Shown: piece after piece, positions 10,220 to 23,400 of the stretch
How the letters are laid out: every line of letters starts with the position of its first letter
Numbering within the stretch: position 1 is the first letter of the stretch
DNA from: Kingdonia uniflora
Taxonomy: Eukaryota; Streptophyta; Magnoliopsida; Ranunculales; Circaeasteraceae
NCBI GenBank assembly: GCA_014058105.1
Contig: JACGCM010002238.1
Location: 868,001 to 932,000, forward strand
Length of the DNA: 64,000 nt
Direction of reading: 5' to 3'
Program-made: the position numbers and the translations under genes
The notes under the pieces: model-generated
Told to the model about the DNA's origin: nothing
The model's database searches: none
What the model saw: only the letters and a program-made list of their open reading frames with translations

Positions 10220-11476
10220 TTGTAAATTTAATGTACTTAGTTTCATTATTATTTTTTTGGTTAATAAAATTTTTAAGTGTGAAATACGTTAAGCTGTACA
10301 GTCCAAGAATCCTTGTGTAAGCAATCCGGTGTTGTAACTTTATTCGATGCTTAACTGTCTGCAATGTGGATTAAATTATCTTGCATTGGTTCTTTGTTTT
10401 GAATTCTTAAGAACTAATCGCATATTTTTCATATTGGTCTCCCATTGGGTACTCCAAGTCAATTCTTCGCTTGAGAGGAGTTGAATCCTGTTGTATTGGT
10501 TATGTACGCATGAGTGAAAAAGGTAAAACATGTACATGGACCGAAATCATAAACTGCCCATTTTTGGTGGAAAATGCACATGATCTGTGTAGTATTAACA
10601 GAAGAACTACATGTATACAACGATGTTAAGCACACATTAGACGTGAAGCACACACTAATCAACATGTTTTCTAAACAAGGGGTATGCTGTAAGTAGAAGA
10701 TACTTTGGTTTATCGGCATCTCTTTTAGTGTCTGTTGACACAAGTCAGTGAAAAATCAGTAATCAGTAATCTTTGGTTTATCGACATCTCTTAATGTATA
10801 CAACCACATTAAGCACCCGATAATCTAAATGTTTTCTAATCGAGGGCTATGTTGTAAGAAAAGTGAATGATCACTTGGTTTTTCAACATCTTAGGGCTAT
10901 ATTTCATTAACATGTTTTTCTGACATGAGGAGCATAAACATGGCAAAATAATAACCTTGACCTTATTAGCCAGGCCTAAAAGGAGGAATAGTGTCCAGCG
11001 GACCACATATCTTGCTAGCATCAAGTGCAGCATAATTCCTCCTGCCCGAAAATAAATTATCTTCACACCTTACAACAATATGTGAGTGTACATAATGTTT
11101 TCCTTTTCCTTAAATTTTCACCCTAAAATCATTTTCCAAGATATTCTTGGGGAATACTAGTTTCCATCTTCCAAGTGATGAGCATATTGGATTCCAAAAA
11201 CAAAATGAGCATATTATGAATTTACAACTGGAAATCTCATAGGGTTTGTAAGAATTCTCGTAAAAGAAATAGTGTGTATAAGCATGCTAGAGTTATCTCC
11301 ACTGCAAGCAACCCCACCTTTACATATAGATGGTATAGAAAAAAGAAAAGAAAACCAATTTAAATTATACTTTACAGTATTGTGCACATCACAACTAAAT
11401 TCTACTACAAGTTCCTGTACATTGATGATCTCTTGGTAAATCTTTTCCCATGTCAATTACAGACAAAAAATATATA
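10220..11476. other. Convergent intergenic region between the F-box gene and CUL4, with a diverged duplication
   Basis: This is the shared 3' flank of two convergent genes. It contains a diverged direct duplication about 184 bp apart: a segment starting TGTATACAACG at 10611 recurs at 10795, including TGTTTTCTAA, a GTATGCTGTAAG/CTATGTTGTAAG segment and a TTGGTTT(A/T)TC...CATCT segment (10706, 10775, 10875). No coding sequence is credible here. Poly(A) signals for both genes must lie within it; I could not place them with confidence. Confidence 0.45.
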
Positions 11477-14400
11477 TCAGGCGAGATAGTTATATATCTG
11501 GGGGTTGCTTTTGTCTCGTTCCAGATACTCTCGGTCGATGAGACTCTCAATCCTTTTCTTCAAATCTGCTGGCTTTATTGGGAACTTCAGCTGCAGTGGC
11601 AACAACCATAATCAGATTTTCTTAAAGGGAGAGGCCCCAATTTATCAGTATGTAGCTTAGCTAGCAATTTGGTATGCGGAAAATATACTGTTAGTATAAC
11701 TGAATACAAGAATTGCACATAACAATTACATTCAATTGATGTTTTTCATGGTCGAAAACTATTTCTCGGAGAAAACTTGAATAGAACAGAATACTGCTTG
11801 AACTAAATGGGCAAAAGTGTTTAGGTAGAAGTACCGGACAGACTACTTTAAAGACAAGTATCATATATTTTGAGACAGAAATTTGTCAGAAAATCCAAAG
11901 AGAAACACAAATTGATAAAAATATCGTCCACTGTAGTTACTTACCTGTTGAAAGAGTTCTGTTATCAACAGAGTGTGGCTAAGAACTTTCCTTGTTTTCA
12001 TTATGCGAACAATCGCTGCATCAACCTGTAATAATTCAAGCAGAACCAGGATCATTTGGTATACAAATCAAGCAGAAATATGATTATTTGGCATCTTAAA
12101 GGCCTGGAAGTTGCCCTGTGTATATTGAAGATAAAGTGAAGGGTGAACATGAACCTGATATTGGCGGTCCTGAAACACTCTTTCCGTAGTGTTTGTGTTT
12201 TCCTCCACTGTCTCCTTCATCTGGATCGCATTTACCTGTTTCCTCAAGATAAATATTAGGATAACATCTTGACCTTCAAGCTCAATTACCTGATACTGTG
12301 CTGCAACAGAAAATACAAAGGCAACAAACCTTTATGCGATAGAGGGGAGCACTGAAGTCTTCATTGAACACAAACGAGTCAATGTCACCTACTTCTCTCC
12401 CTTTAGGGAACTGGACATGACAGAGTATTTCAAAACTTCAGTCGAAGTCGGGGAAAGCAAATGTTAAGGAAGACTTATATTAAATCTACTTATACCCACC
12501 TTTTGAAGTACTCGCACTTTTCCACATGCAAGTGATTGAAGAGTCCTTCTCAGCTCTTTATCTTCAATTCCCGTGGAGTCTTTGATATCTTGAAAGCTAA
12601 GCTTTTGGGCATCATTAAAAAGCATCAAAACAACAGTCTGGTGCAGCATTCAGCAAACGTCCATAAAAAATTAGGTTACGAGGCTTCAAAAAAGACAACT
12701 ACTTAACCATAAACAGAGTAATGCAAAAGCCAAAACCTACCTGAAACAATGACACCGCCAACTCCTTTCTGCCCTTAGGAAATTCTACTTTTAATACACA
12801 GTGGCCTAAGGAGTTTTGCCACATTAAGCGCCTCCCACTATATTTGCTCAAGTAGAACTCCTTGAATATGTCCTGTTGTACCAAGGAGAGAAAAGTAAGA
12901 GTAAGGAGAAGAAGCATCCTTAGTACTTGAAAAAAAATGGAAGACCACAACCAAGGCCTAACCTGATATACGTTCAGTTCATGAGGAAGCTGCATGTCCA
13001 TTGGAGGATATGTTGGCCAGTACCTGCAACTCAGCAAGCCAAACACAAATTCAATATCTCCACAAGGTACAAGGACTAATCTGGACTAAATTTAACTCAC
13101 CCAGTTGTCAAAACATGAACACTCAATTCAATACCGGACGGGAGTTTCATCCTGGCTTGGGATGATTGTTTAAAAGACTCGTTTATCTCTTTTGATAACT
13201 CAATATCCTGTAAAAGGACTGAGATTAGAAAGTACAATATAAGACAGACATGTGAAACAACAACTAATATGAATATAGCTTTATCCAGGTTAATAATTTA
13301 TCATTATTTGCCCGACTAATCCCTGGGGCATATGAGAAACCCATCAACCCACATACCGGGTAAATCAGGATAAATCCTGGCGTGTAGCCCCAGTTGGTGG
13401 TGAATCGAACTCAGGACGTCTTCTTCTTGAGGCCTATGTAACATGGACACTCCATATTCCTAAAAAAAATTGTCCAAACGTGTCGGACACACCAACACTC
13501 GTATGGACACTCCAACGGACACTTCTTGCTTAAATCATTAACTTTTTGACATAACTCTTACAAAGTTTCCAATTCTTATACATGTTATTTAACCCTACTA
13601 CCTACTATCACTATTTTATGTTTGTTTTAAGTTGTAAATTAACCCATAAGCTACTATCGTAATTATATATTCACATACAAATACAATAAGACACAATATA
13701 GGAAACTTGAAGAATGATACTATCTTATTAGGTATAAGGCGTTAATGTTACATAGCTTAAGGCACGGTCCCAAACCGTTACACCAACCCCCATTGGTTTT
13801 ATTTGTAGAATGCGAAAGGGGGTTGCTATACCTACAATCTGATAATTGATTAGATTTAATTTTATAGTGTGCATATTATAGTATATAATTATATAATATT
13901 TATAGTGTTAGTGAATTGTTATTGTGAATAGTTGTTATATTGTGAATAGTGATTAATTGTTTTTGTGTACATCCAAAGAAACAAATTCATTTAAAGTAAG
14001 CTAGATTTAATGCCTTAGTGAAAGTGTTGTACAACAAAAAACTCAAAGAGTAGACACCTAAAAAGAAAGGCGATAGAAGAAGAAGAAGATCCATTACTTG
14101 TTGATAGCATCGAGTTGGATAATGAATGTTTTATTGAGCCACTATCACCACTTCACCCAAGACCGGAAAAGTCGGAGAAACAAGTAATCCATCAGCATTG
14201 CATAATAATTTAGATGAACTTGATGTTCAAGCATGGAATTAAAAGTGGGTTATGAAAAAGCAATGCAGGGACAAGGAAGAGGGTGAGGAGAACAATGTAG
14301 AGGAGCAAGAATAGGAAGACTACCCATGGAGGTACAGGTAAGTAAGGTAAGTAATGTGATTAGCTTATAAACTGATACATTTAATCTTGTAGGCTTGTAC

Positions 14401-17400
14401 ATTGCAAAGTACAAATACATTTCTAATCCAGGTAAAAGAAAGACACCAATGTCGTTGATAGATGAAGATGAGCGGTTTGATGCTAATATGAAAAGGTTAT
14501 GAAGAAGATAATGGAGTAACTATAAAATGATTCCCTTGACGATCCAACTTCTAGTGCCGATGAAGAGTAACTTTGGTTTTATTTTGAGACTAAGTGGCTT
14601 TTAACAGATGACAACTTGATAACGATTGTTTCTTTTTTGTGCACTGACTGTATCGTATTGTGAGCGTATAAGTTATTTTGATGTTAAATAATATTCTTTT
14701 GAGCTCACTCTCTTTATCTTTTAGGCTAATGATATTTCAGATTATTTTTTATTATCTTATGTTTCTTTTAAACAAATGTGTTGCATACTAGTGTATGCTT
14801 AAACAATAAGGAATTGAGGACAATACTCACTAAAGTAAGATAAAAAACGAGAAAGTAAAAATAATTTATTGATGATCTCAATAAAATTTTCGGAGGTGGA
14901 AAGATTACAACCCGAAGGCAAAAGAAAAAAGAAAAGAAAAAAAACGAATCACTACTCATCACGTCGGATATGCAATAAATATATCTTTCCACCGTGTCAC
15001 AAGACCTACGAACCGAACCCTTTTCATAAGTATGAAAGAAGAAGAACAATAAAAGATATTCGCGTATATGTGGAGAAAGATTACTTCCTTCTGAAGGTAA
15101 GTCATAGCATAGATCATTCATATGTATTCGCTTACATGATATTGCACAAATAGATAAGATAGGCTCATTTATTTTGGTCTTTGAATAAATATTTTTTAAT
15201 AGTTTCCAAGAAGAAGAAAAAAGAAAAGGGGAGACTTATGAGTAATACTTCATACCGCCTTTAAATCTTGATACTGGGGTTTGCCAAGTTATTATGGGGT
15301 TGGAGTTGGTCACATCTCGTCCTCTTAAACTGCATATATTCGCAACATCACTGACGCACCTCCACGGCTACTTCAATCTTTCTCTCTTTATTTAACGTTG
15401 GCATATATCATTCTCTCTCTCTATCGTTGGTAACTTCATCTTGAGGTCGCAAAACACTTTGAAACTCCTAATTACAACAGCAAAAAATCGATTCACGCCT
15501 CTAATTTCTCTCTAATTGTCTATATTATTTCGTCTTTGATTTAGGATCAAGAATCTTTATACATTTTGGTTAAGATTTGATTTGGTATTTTCTTCAGTAG
15601 TGCATTTGTAATCTCCGGAATTGAATCAAAATAATTTACAATTGGAAAGTGAAAATTATAATTCCAAATATGATTAGAATTACAGTTCTTCCATATTTCT
15701 TGTGTTTATATTTGGTTTATCTCTTCTAATTTTAATTCAGTAGTAGTTCTCTCTTCTTGTTTTTATCATGTACTTCTCCATTTGATTTGAAGCTTTTCAT
15801 AGGATAGACTAACTTTTTTCACACCTAATTGATCACATCTTCTATACTTTGTCTCACCTTAGTTTTTATTATATTTGCAAAAGGAACAACGTACACTCCT
15901 AAAATGAACAAGGAATAACTAAATCCGCCTCTCTAAGTCGAGAAAATGAAAAAAGAAAGAATAAAAAGACTATACTAAGCCCTATCAAGTGGAACTCGTG
16001 ATCGGCTCCCTCCACTTAATCATAAGCGACTCAAAAGATGCCCCCGACATATCCGAAGCGGCCTTACTCCACCAAAAGATGAAAGCTTTAATCGACACCA
16101 ACACTAAGGCTCTCGACTTCTCCTTTCCTTCAAACTTCCTTGTGTTCCATTCAAGCCATATTGCCCACATCACCGCAAAAGGTAGAAAACGCCATAACAC
16201 CTTACCATGGCGAACAAGGTTCCTCGCCTTCTAATTACTCAAGAGCTCCTTAACGCTCATAAAATGCGGCCACGGATTACCAATCCCAGTAAATAATTCA
16301 ATCCAAATACTCTCAGTAAAGGGCAAAGAAGAAAAAAATGATCAATGGACTCCCCATTCTATCATCTTCCCTTGGACAATGATGAAAGGATGTCAATCCC
16401 ATTAAATAACTCGATCCAAATACTCTCAGCATAGGGGCAAAGAAGAAAAAGATGATCAATGGACTCCCTATCCTATCATCTTCCCCTGGACAATGATGAA
16501 AGCAGTAAATTTCCCAAAAGAGAGGTAAGGAGATCCAATTCCCAATCATTCAAGTTTCGATGGAAGCCAAGATTCCATGAAATACTGGTACAATCCAAGT
16601 TTAACGCTTCTTGAACTGAGTACTCATGCTTATTTGATAAGAAGAAAAGTAACAAATATAATTCTCTAAGCGACGAATTAAGAAGCCAACGATCCTCCCA
16701 AAATCTAACCCTATTGCCAACACCAACTTTAATCCTAACTCCTCTACCAAAACTCTCACTAAACTTCATCACTCCCCTCCATACCCCACATCTAAAAGAC
16801 TCAACACTCTCCCTACTACTACACCCAAACTCTGTCACACCGAACCTAGAAATAATAATTCTTTTCCACAACCCAGCATCCTCTTATCCAAACCTCCATA
16901 ACCATTTACCTAACAAAGCTACATTCATCCTAGACAGTTTCATGATCCCTAACCCACCTTCCTCTCTAGACTTACAAACTTGATCCCATCCGACTTGATG
17001 GATCTTACGCTCCTTCACCGAATCATTCCAAAGATTTTTTTTCATAATAGATTCCAAAGTCTTCTCTATTCCCTTAAAAAGAGTAAACAAAGACATAATA
17101 AATTGGGAGGCTAGAAAAAATACTTTTCAAAAGGGTAACCCACCCACCTTTCGATAAATACTTAGCCTTCCACCTACTAAATCTCCTAGAAAACCTCTGA
17201 ATAACAAGATCCCATAAAGCCTTATACTTGTACTTCACTCCCAACGGCAGTCCTAAATAAGAAGAGGGCAGAGTATCCACACCACCACCCAAGATCTCTG
17301 CTAAAGTGGACAAATTAGGGACCTCACCGACCCTCATAATCTAACTCTTATAAGGTTGATGCAAAGACCAGACACCGCATCAAAACAACACAGAAGACCC

Positions 17401-20400
17401 CGAAGGAACCACAACTGATGCATGGAAGCTCCAACAAACACTAAAGTATCATCTGCAAACTAAAGGTGCCTGACCTCAACCTGATCTTGGCCAACCTTAA
17501 AACCATTCATATCTCCATTTAACACTGCTTTATTAATCATCCTACCAAGAGCCTCCGCAACTACAATAAAAAGGAAAGGGGAGAGAGGATCTCCCTGACA
17601 AATACCCCTCGTGCTCCTAAAATATCCGCCAAAGAACAATTAACCAAGATAGAAAAGGACCCCAAGGAAATACACTTGCTAATCCAACCTCTCCATCTCT
17701 GTCCAAAGCCCATCCTATGCAACATGTAATCTACGAACTCCCAACTCACTTGATTGTATGCTTTTTCCATATCAACTTTACATACAACACCACGAGTCCC
17801 ATACTTTACTCTAAAATCAATACTCTCGTTCGCTACCAAAATCCCATCCAAAATCTGTCTACCAAGCACAAACACCCCTCGCTCTTCCGAAATCACCGAT
17901 CGAATAACAACCTTAATTCTATAAGCCAGGACTTTCGCGATAATCTTAAACACGCTACTCACTATGCTAATAGGTCTAAAATCTTTGATATTAACTACCC
18001 CTCAACCTTAGGGATCAACGTCACAAATGTACTATTATAACAATAATCTAGAAAACCATTCTCAAAAAAATCTTTCATAACCTCCACAAGATCCGCTTTA
18101 ACAACGCTTAAAAAAGCCATCGAGAAACCATCCGGAGTCTCCATCCATCCCCATAATCACTTCTAGAACTTCCTTCTCTACAATAGGCGCCTCCAACAAA
18201 GTAACTTCATCAGCTGCAATGTTATCGAAATCTACTTCATCCAACCGAGGCTAAGGTAACAATCCTCAGAGTACAATCCTGAGTAAAAATACACGACCCC
18301 CTTACGAATATCATCTTCTTCTTCCATCAAAACCCCTGACACCTCCACCTTAGTCATCTTGTTAATCTTATTTTGAGCATTAGCCACTTTATGAAAAAAA
18401 TTGGTATTATTGTCCCCTTCTTTCAACCACTTGACCCGAGATTTTTGCCTCCATGATATCTCTTTTATCTTCACCATCCTAAAAAACCTATTCTTTAAAG
18501 TCCCCCTCCTAGCAACTTTGATACTACTCAAATCTAAATCTTCCTCCTTTTTATCCAAATCGTCAATCCCATCGAGCAACACCAACTTTTGTCTCTCAAT
18601 ATTACCAATTGAATCTTTATTCTATTTGACAAGTTCACTCTTCAACTTAAGTTTGAGTCTAAAAGCTTTGCCAAGCCTACCCTCTACCATAAAAGAATCA
18701 TACCAAACCTTCACCTTCTCCTTGAAACCAGGAACCTCTAACCACATATTTTCAAATTTGAACAGCTTAGGTAACCCTTTAACCACACCACAATCCAAAA
18801 TAATCGGGGAATGGTCAGAACAAGTTTTAGTTGCTAAAATTTGGGAAAGTTTAGGGAATAGATCCTCCCACTCTCCACTGACCAAAAACCTGTCAAGATG
18901 ACAAAGAACCGGAATCTCCTCATTACTCAACTACGTAAACTTGCCTCTAGATAACAGAAGGTCCAAAAGAGAATTACTCTGTATAAACTCACCAAAAATA
19001 CGCAAACTCAAAGTTAACCTCGTAGCAGTATTCTTCTCATGCACAAACCTAATTGTTTTCATAAGGCTCGTAAACACCGGAGAAAGCAAATCTATCATCA
19101 TAACCATTTCTATTACCACCCACAGAAACAGAGTCAAAATGCATCTTCTAATCCTTTATTTGCATCACACTTGCCTTCACTTCCTTTCTGGTTCCATACG
19201 AAACATTTTGCATCATATCTATTTTGTGCCGCATATTCTCTCTTGAATTCCAGATTGCGTCACATATTCCTTCTTGATTTGTAGATTACGTCGCATCTTC
19301 CTTTTCCTTGAATTCGATATTTTAGTATTTCTACTTCTTGTATGATGTATATGAGTTATTCCACAAGATATTGTATGGGATTTTCTCTCTCTAGTTTTCC
19401 CTTTTCTTAAATGATGGCAATTACAATGGCATTGGCATGGCAACTAGTTTCTTTTGGCAAACCTTGACGTTTGATATTGTGAATTCAAGGGGGAGCAGAA
19501 GATAGATATATTGTTTAACAAAGGTAAATTAGTCATTTTAATAAATCAGGGTTCTCTTCAAGAAAACATTGTAATAGACTAATTAATCAATCAATTCATA
19601 ATGTAGTTTGCAAAGTTATCAATTTTCTCTCAAATCTGACTTACAATCAGAAGTAGTTAACAACCAAAGCATTTCCTATAAAAATATATTACCCTGATTG
19701 GTTGTAAAATGTTAACTGAAATCAATAGAGAAAATATGTAAGAGTACAACCCCATCTCAAGTTCTTGTAGTCACATCAAGAGAGTACTTCAATCTTGAAA
19801 TGATCTACATGACGAAAAAGTGGATGCAAAGATACATTTGGAAAAAGACAAATAAGGACCGGAAGACCAACAATTATACCCATCTACAACCATACAGAGA
19901 TTATCTTCCTTTTATTATTAGTTTAGATGAAATCACTATTGAAGTTAAGTTTAGGTTTTAGCTAGAAGTCTAAATCACAATTGTTAGAATCTATAACCAG
20001 TAAACACGCTAAACAACAACACACACATACCTTAAACATTCCTTCGAGTTTATTTGTGAACTGACTGCCACATTCAGTCTTTAGCTGCAATAGAAAGAAA
20101 AATCTCTTAAGTTTAATCAACTAATTCAAAAAGTTTTTTTTAATGAAATATCTTGCTTCACCTTAGAAATCATTGACTTCTCTGCATCAATAGAAGCACT
20201 CTTTCCCAGCAGTAACCTTTTTGCAAGATCTTTCTTATAGAAGGCTTCGAAAACGTCTTTACCCTTGATACCAAGGAGATGAAATTTTAGAAATAACTAC
20301 AAGTATCTTAGAAAAATGAAATTTTGATGAGGTTCAATGACAAAGTTGTAAGAAAGCAATGCCAGAACATCAATTGTGAGAATGAGAATATCAAGTCAAA

Positions 20401-23400
20401 TGACAAACCGATGCAAATGCACACAACAAACTCAATTAGTAGTAAAACTTACCTGGATAAATCTGAATAGAACCAGAACTTTATCAAGTGTACCCTCTAA
20501 CTCCTCTTCAGATGTACCCTTATTACCAGCACGAAGCTTCTCGTCCAAAAACTTTGCGATGAGCTCGGCAGGTCGATTCTATTAAGGGAAACACACAATA
20601 AGATTGTTACTGTAAAGTCTGAAGGATTGAGTACAACTGTGAAAAATATGAACAGTAGAAATGCTCTCAAGAAAAATTAAAATGCAACAAGAGAACTAAC
20701 TGCCTCAGAAGTATGATGATAATCAGAAGTAGTCAAAACAATCTGCTTTTTTCAGAATTAATCAAAACAATGTGATAAACTAACAAATTGAACAAAGCTC
20801 TAAAGAAAAATGTGGACAAACCGGCGTCCAAACTAGGAAGTAAGCTGCCAAAACTAAAGTTGTTACCCCTTTCTCCTACAACAAACTCTACCAAGAACAG
20901 CATCCCCTCCAGGACTTCAATATAAAAATATGAATACCCAAATAGGACGATTGTATTTCCCACAATTTCTATGGGTTATTCCTTCCATTTTTTAAGCTTC
21001 TTCAGAAAGGTGTACCCATAGCTACAAAGCTCATAGCCTTTGGTATTAAAGTGGATCCACTTGGTTCTATTTGTGGCATGGAAGACAAGCACGAGCACTT
21101 TTTCTCCAATTGCTGGTTTCACCACTCAATTCCCCATTTACAATCTGGTTTGCAATTGAATTTTATGCTTGTTAGGAGGCATATTTTGAACTTTGGAAGA
21201 GAGTTAATTTCAACGGTCTTATTTATCAGGAAATGAACATATACCATTAATCAACTCAAAAAAAAAAAGTTTGCAACACGATAGAATAGAACTCTGATGG
21301 GAATGAAAAATAAACTGAACATGAGAAGAAGAACAAAAAAAACACCCTGGGTTCAAGAGGAGACGATCAAAGGTGTTCCCTTCGAAGTGTTGAGCCTCAA
21401 TCTCCTTCAACATAACTCATCAATACTCCAACTAGTAAGATCCCAAAGGATTTTTCTGATGTTTCACTTACATTCTTGAAACCACCACTCCTTTAGAGAA
21501 GTAACGAATCTTCTTTAAATACTTAACCAATTCAAATTTATTTACGCATTGCTTCTATACCCCCTTAGAAAACAAACAATGAAGAAGTAAATGGTTTACA
21601 GGAGCATAACAGTACCATATATGACATAACAAACACGATGATGGATCTATTACTTCTTCTAAGCATATTACTGCTCAAAATTTGGCCCGACACCGCTCAC
21701 CTATAAAATAATGCCACCTTGTTGATATGTTCTTAACAGGGACCCCACCACACTTTGATAGTTCCACTTCTCCCTAATGTTTTTATCTTGGACATTCATC
21801 TAACCATGAACATCCTGTCGTTGGTCCTCTTTACTTCCATTCATCCTCTATATTATGAATCCTAACCAAAATCACCTTTTAATCTGTAATCCTGTCACTC
21901 TATACTTCTTTGTCAAAAGAATATCTACGGAAGTAAAGGTCCCAATCTATGACCTTCTCTTGCAAGCGTCGTAGGGAACTGCCTACACCTAAGGTCTTCA
22001 GACACACCGAGCATCATTCCCAGAACTTGCCTTGTATATGTATCCAACAATCATCTCAATGCCCTCTCTAAGAAGATCAAAACTATGCCATTTGGGAGAT
22101 CTGGAAAGTCGGGAACAAACTGCAATTTGGGCATGAAATCCCTGGTATCCTTCATGCTGCATGAGATGTTAATGTAAATGCTTGAGAGTATCCATAAATA
22201 AGGCACAAGCATCTTAGAATGAGCTTGACAAAGCGCCAATGAATGGCAGCCTAAAATTGGAAACAAACCATGTATTGAGGGACCCAACTCTGTACAGATG
22301 GAACAAGTATCACAATCCGGGAAAGGCTGGGGCTTAAGCCTTTTCCAGAATATCGAATGGGAAACTATTATTTGCAACTGTGACACTCTTGGGACATCTT
22401 TCCTCCAAAATGCAGAGACGCATACACATCTCCAAAAGGCTAAACCGACCCGTATTACATTGTGTCAGTGATCACTGCTCAGTCTAAAAACAAGAAATTT
22501 GAGAGTTTTGGTCATACAATTCGACAAATTCTTGGAAAAAATTGGTTGTTGTGTATAATGATAGAGGTGCAGTTTGACAAGGGGGGGGGGGGAATAGAAG
22601 GAGATAAGAGACCATAGGGATTAGGGAATATTGGTTCTATCAAATTTACAATGCCTACCCAAGGAGAACCACGAGTTACCTTGGCAAGTTGGGTGTCACA
22701 CACTAGCCAAGATTGCAAGTTGTCCGTGCAAGAAGATTCACCTTCCCACCCCATTACCCCATCTTAACCCGAACAAGCTTGGACACGCCGCCCAAAGGTG
22801 CTGGTTCGCCAGTCCGAACTAGGAGATTCACTTTTGACGTTAACTCACATGTTCCAGGATTGTAGCCATATTTCCTTCGACTACCTTCTATCTATTTGCC
22901 TATCTAGATGTGATTGTCCGTGAACGCGTCCATCCGATCTTCCAGATTCGTCACTCCATCAGCAATTCCACCTAGACCACCATGCGAGAAGATTCACCTT
23001 CCCACCCCATTGCTCCATCTTAACCGGAACAAGCTTGGTCACGCCGCCCAAAGGTGCTGGTTCGCCACTCCCAACATCCTGAAGTAGGAGATTCACTTTT
23101 GACGTTAACTCACATGTTTCCACGAGTGTAGCCATATTTCCTTCGACTACCTTCTCCGATGCATCTATCTATTCGCCTATCTGGATGTGATTGTCTTTGA
23201 ACGCGTCCATCCGATCTTCCAGATTCGTCACTCCATCAACAATTCCATCTAGACCACCGTGCATCTTATGCTCTAGTCGGTCTATCTGTCTCCTTGTACT
23301 CGGTTTAGGGTCATATGTTTGTCCTTTTGCATGCTACACAACAATAGTATCGGGTCCTTTTGCCATAGTTAACAAGATCACATGATATTAAAATGCAGCT

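Noticed and set aside
14768..15153. Overlapping open frames on both strands in CUL4 intron 9
   Set aside because: Low-complexity Lys- or Phe-rich translations of AT-rich DNA with no recognisable domain.
22051..22386. Minus-strand frame with a CSIC motif as a LINE zinc finger
   Set aside because: The Cys/His spacing does not fit the RT zinc-binding tail, and neighbouring frames show no RT motifs.
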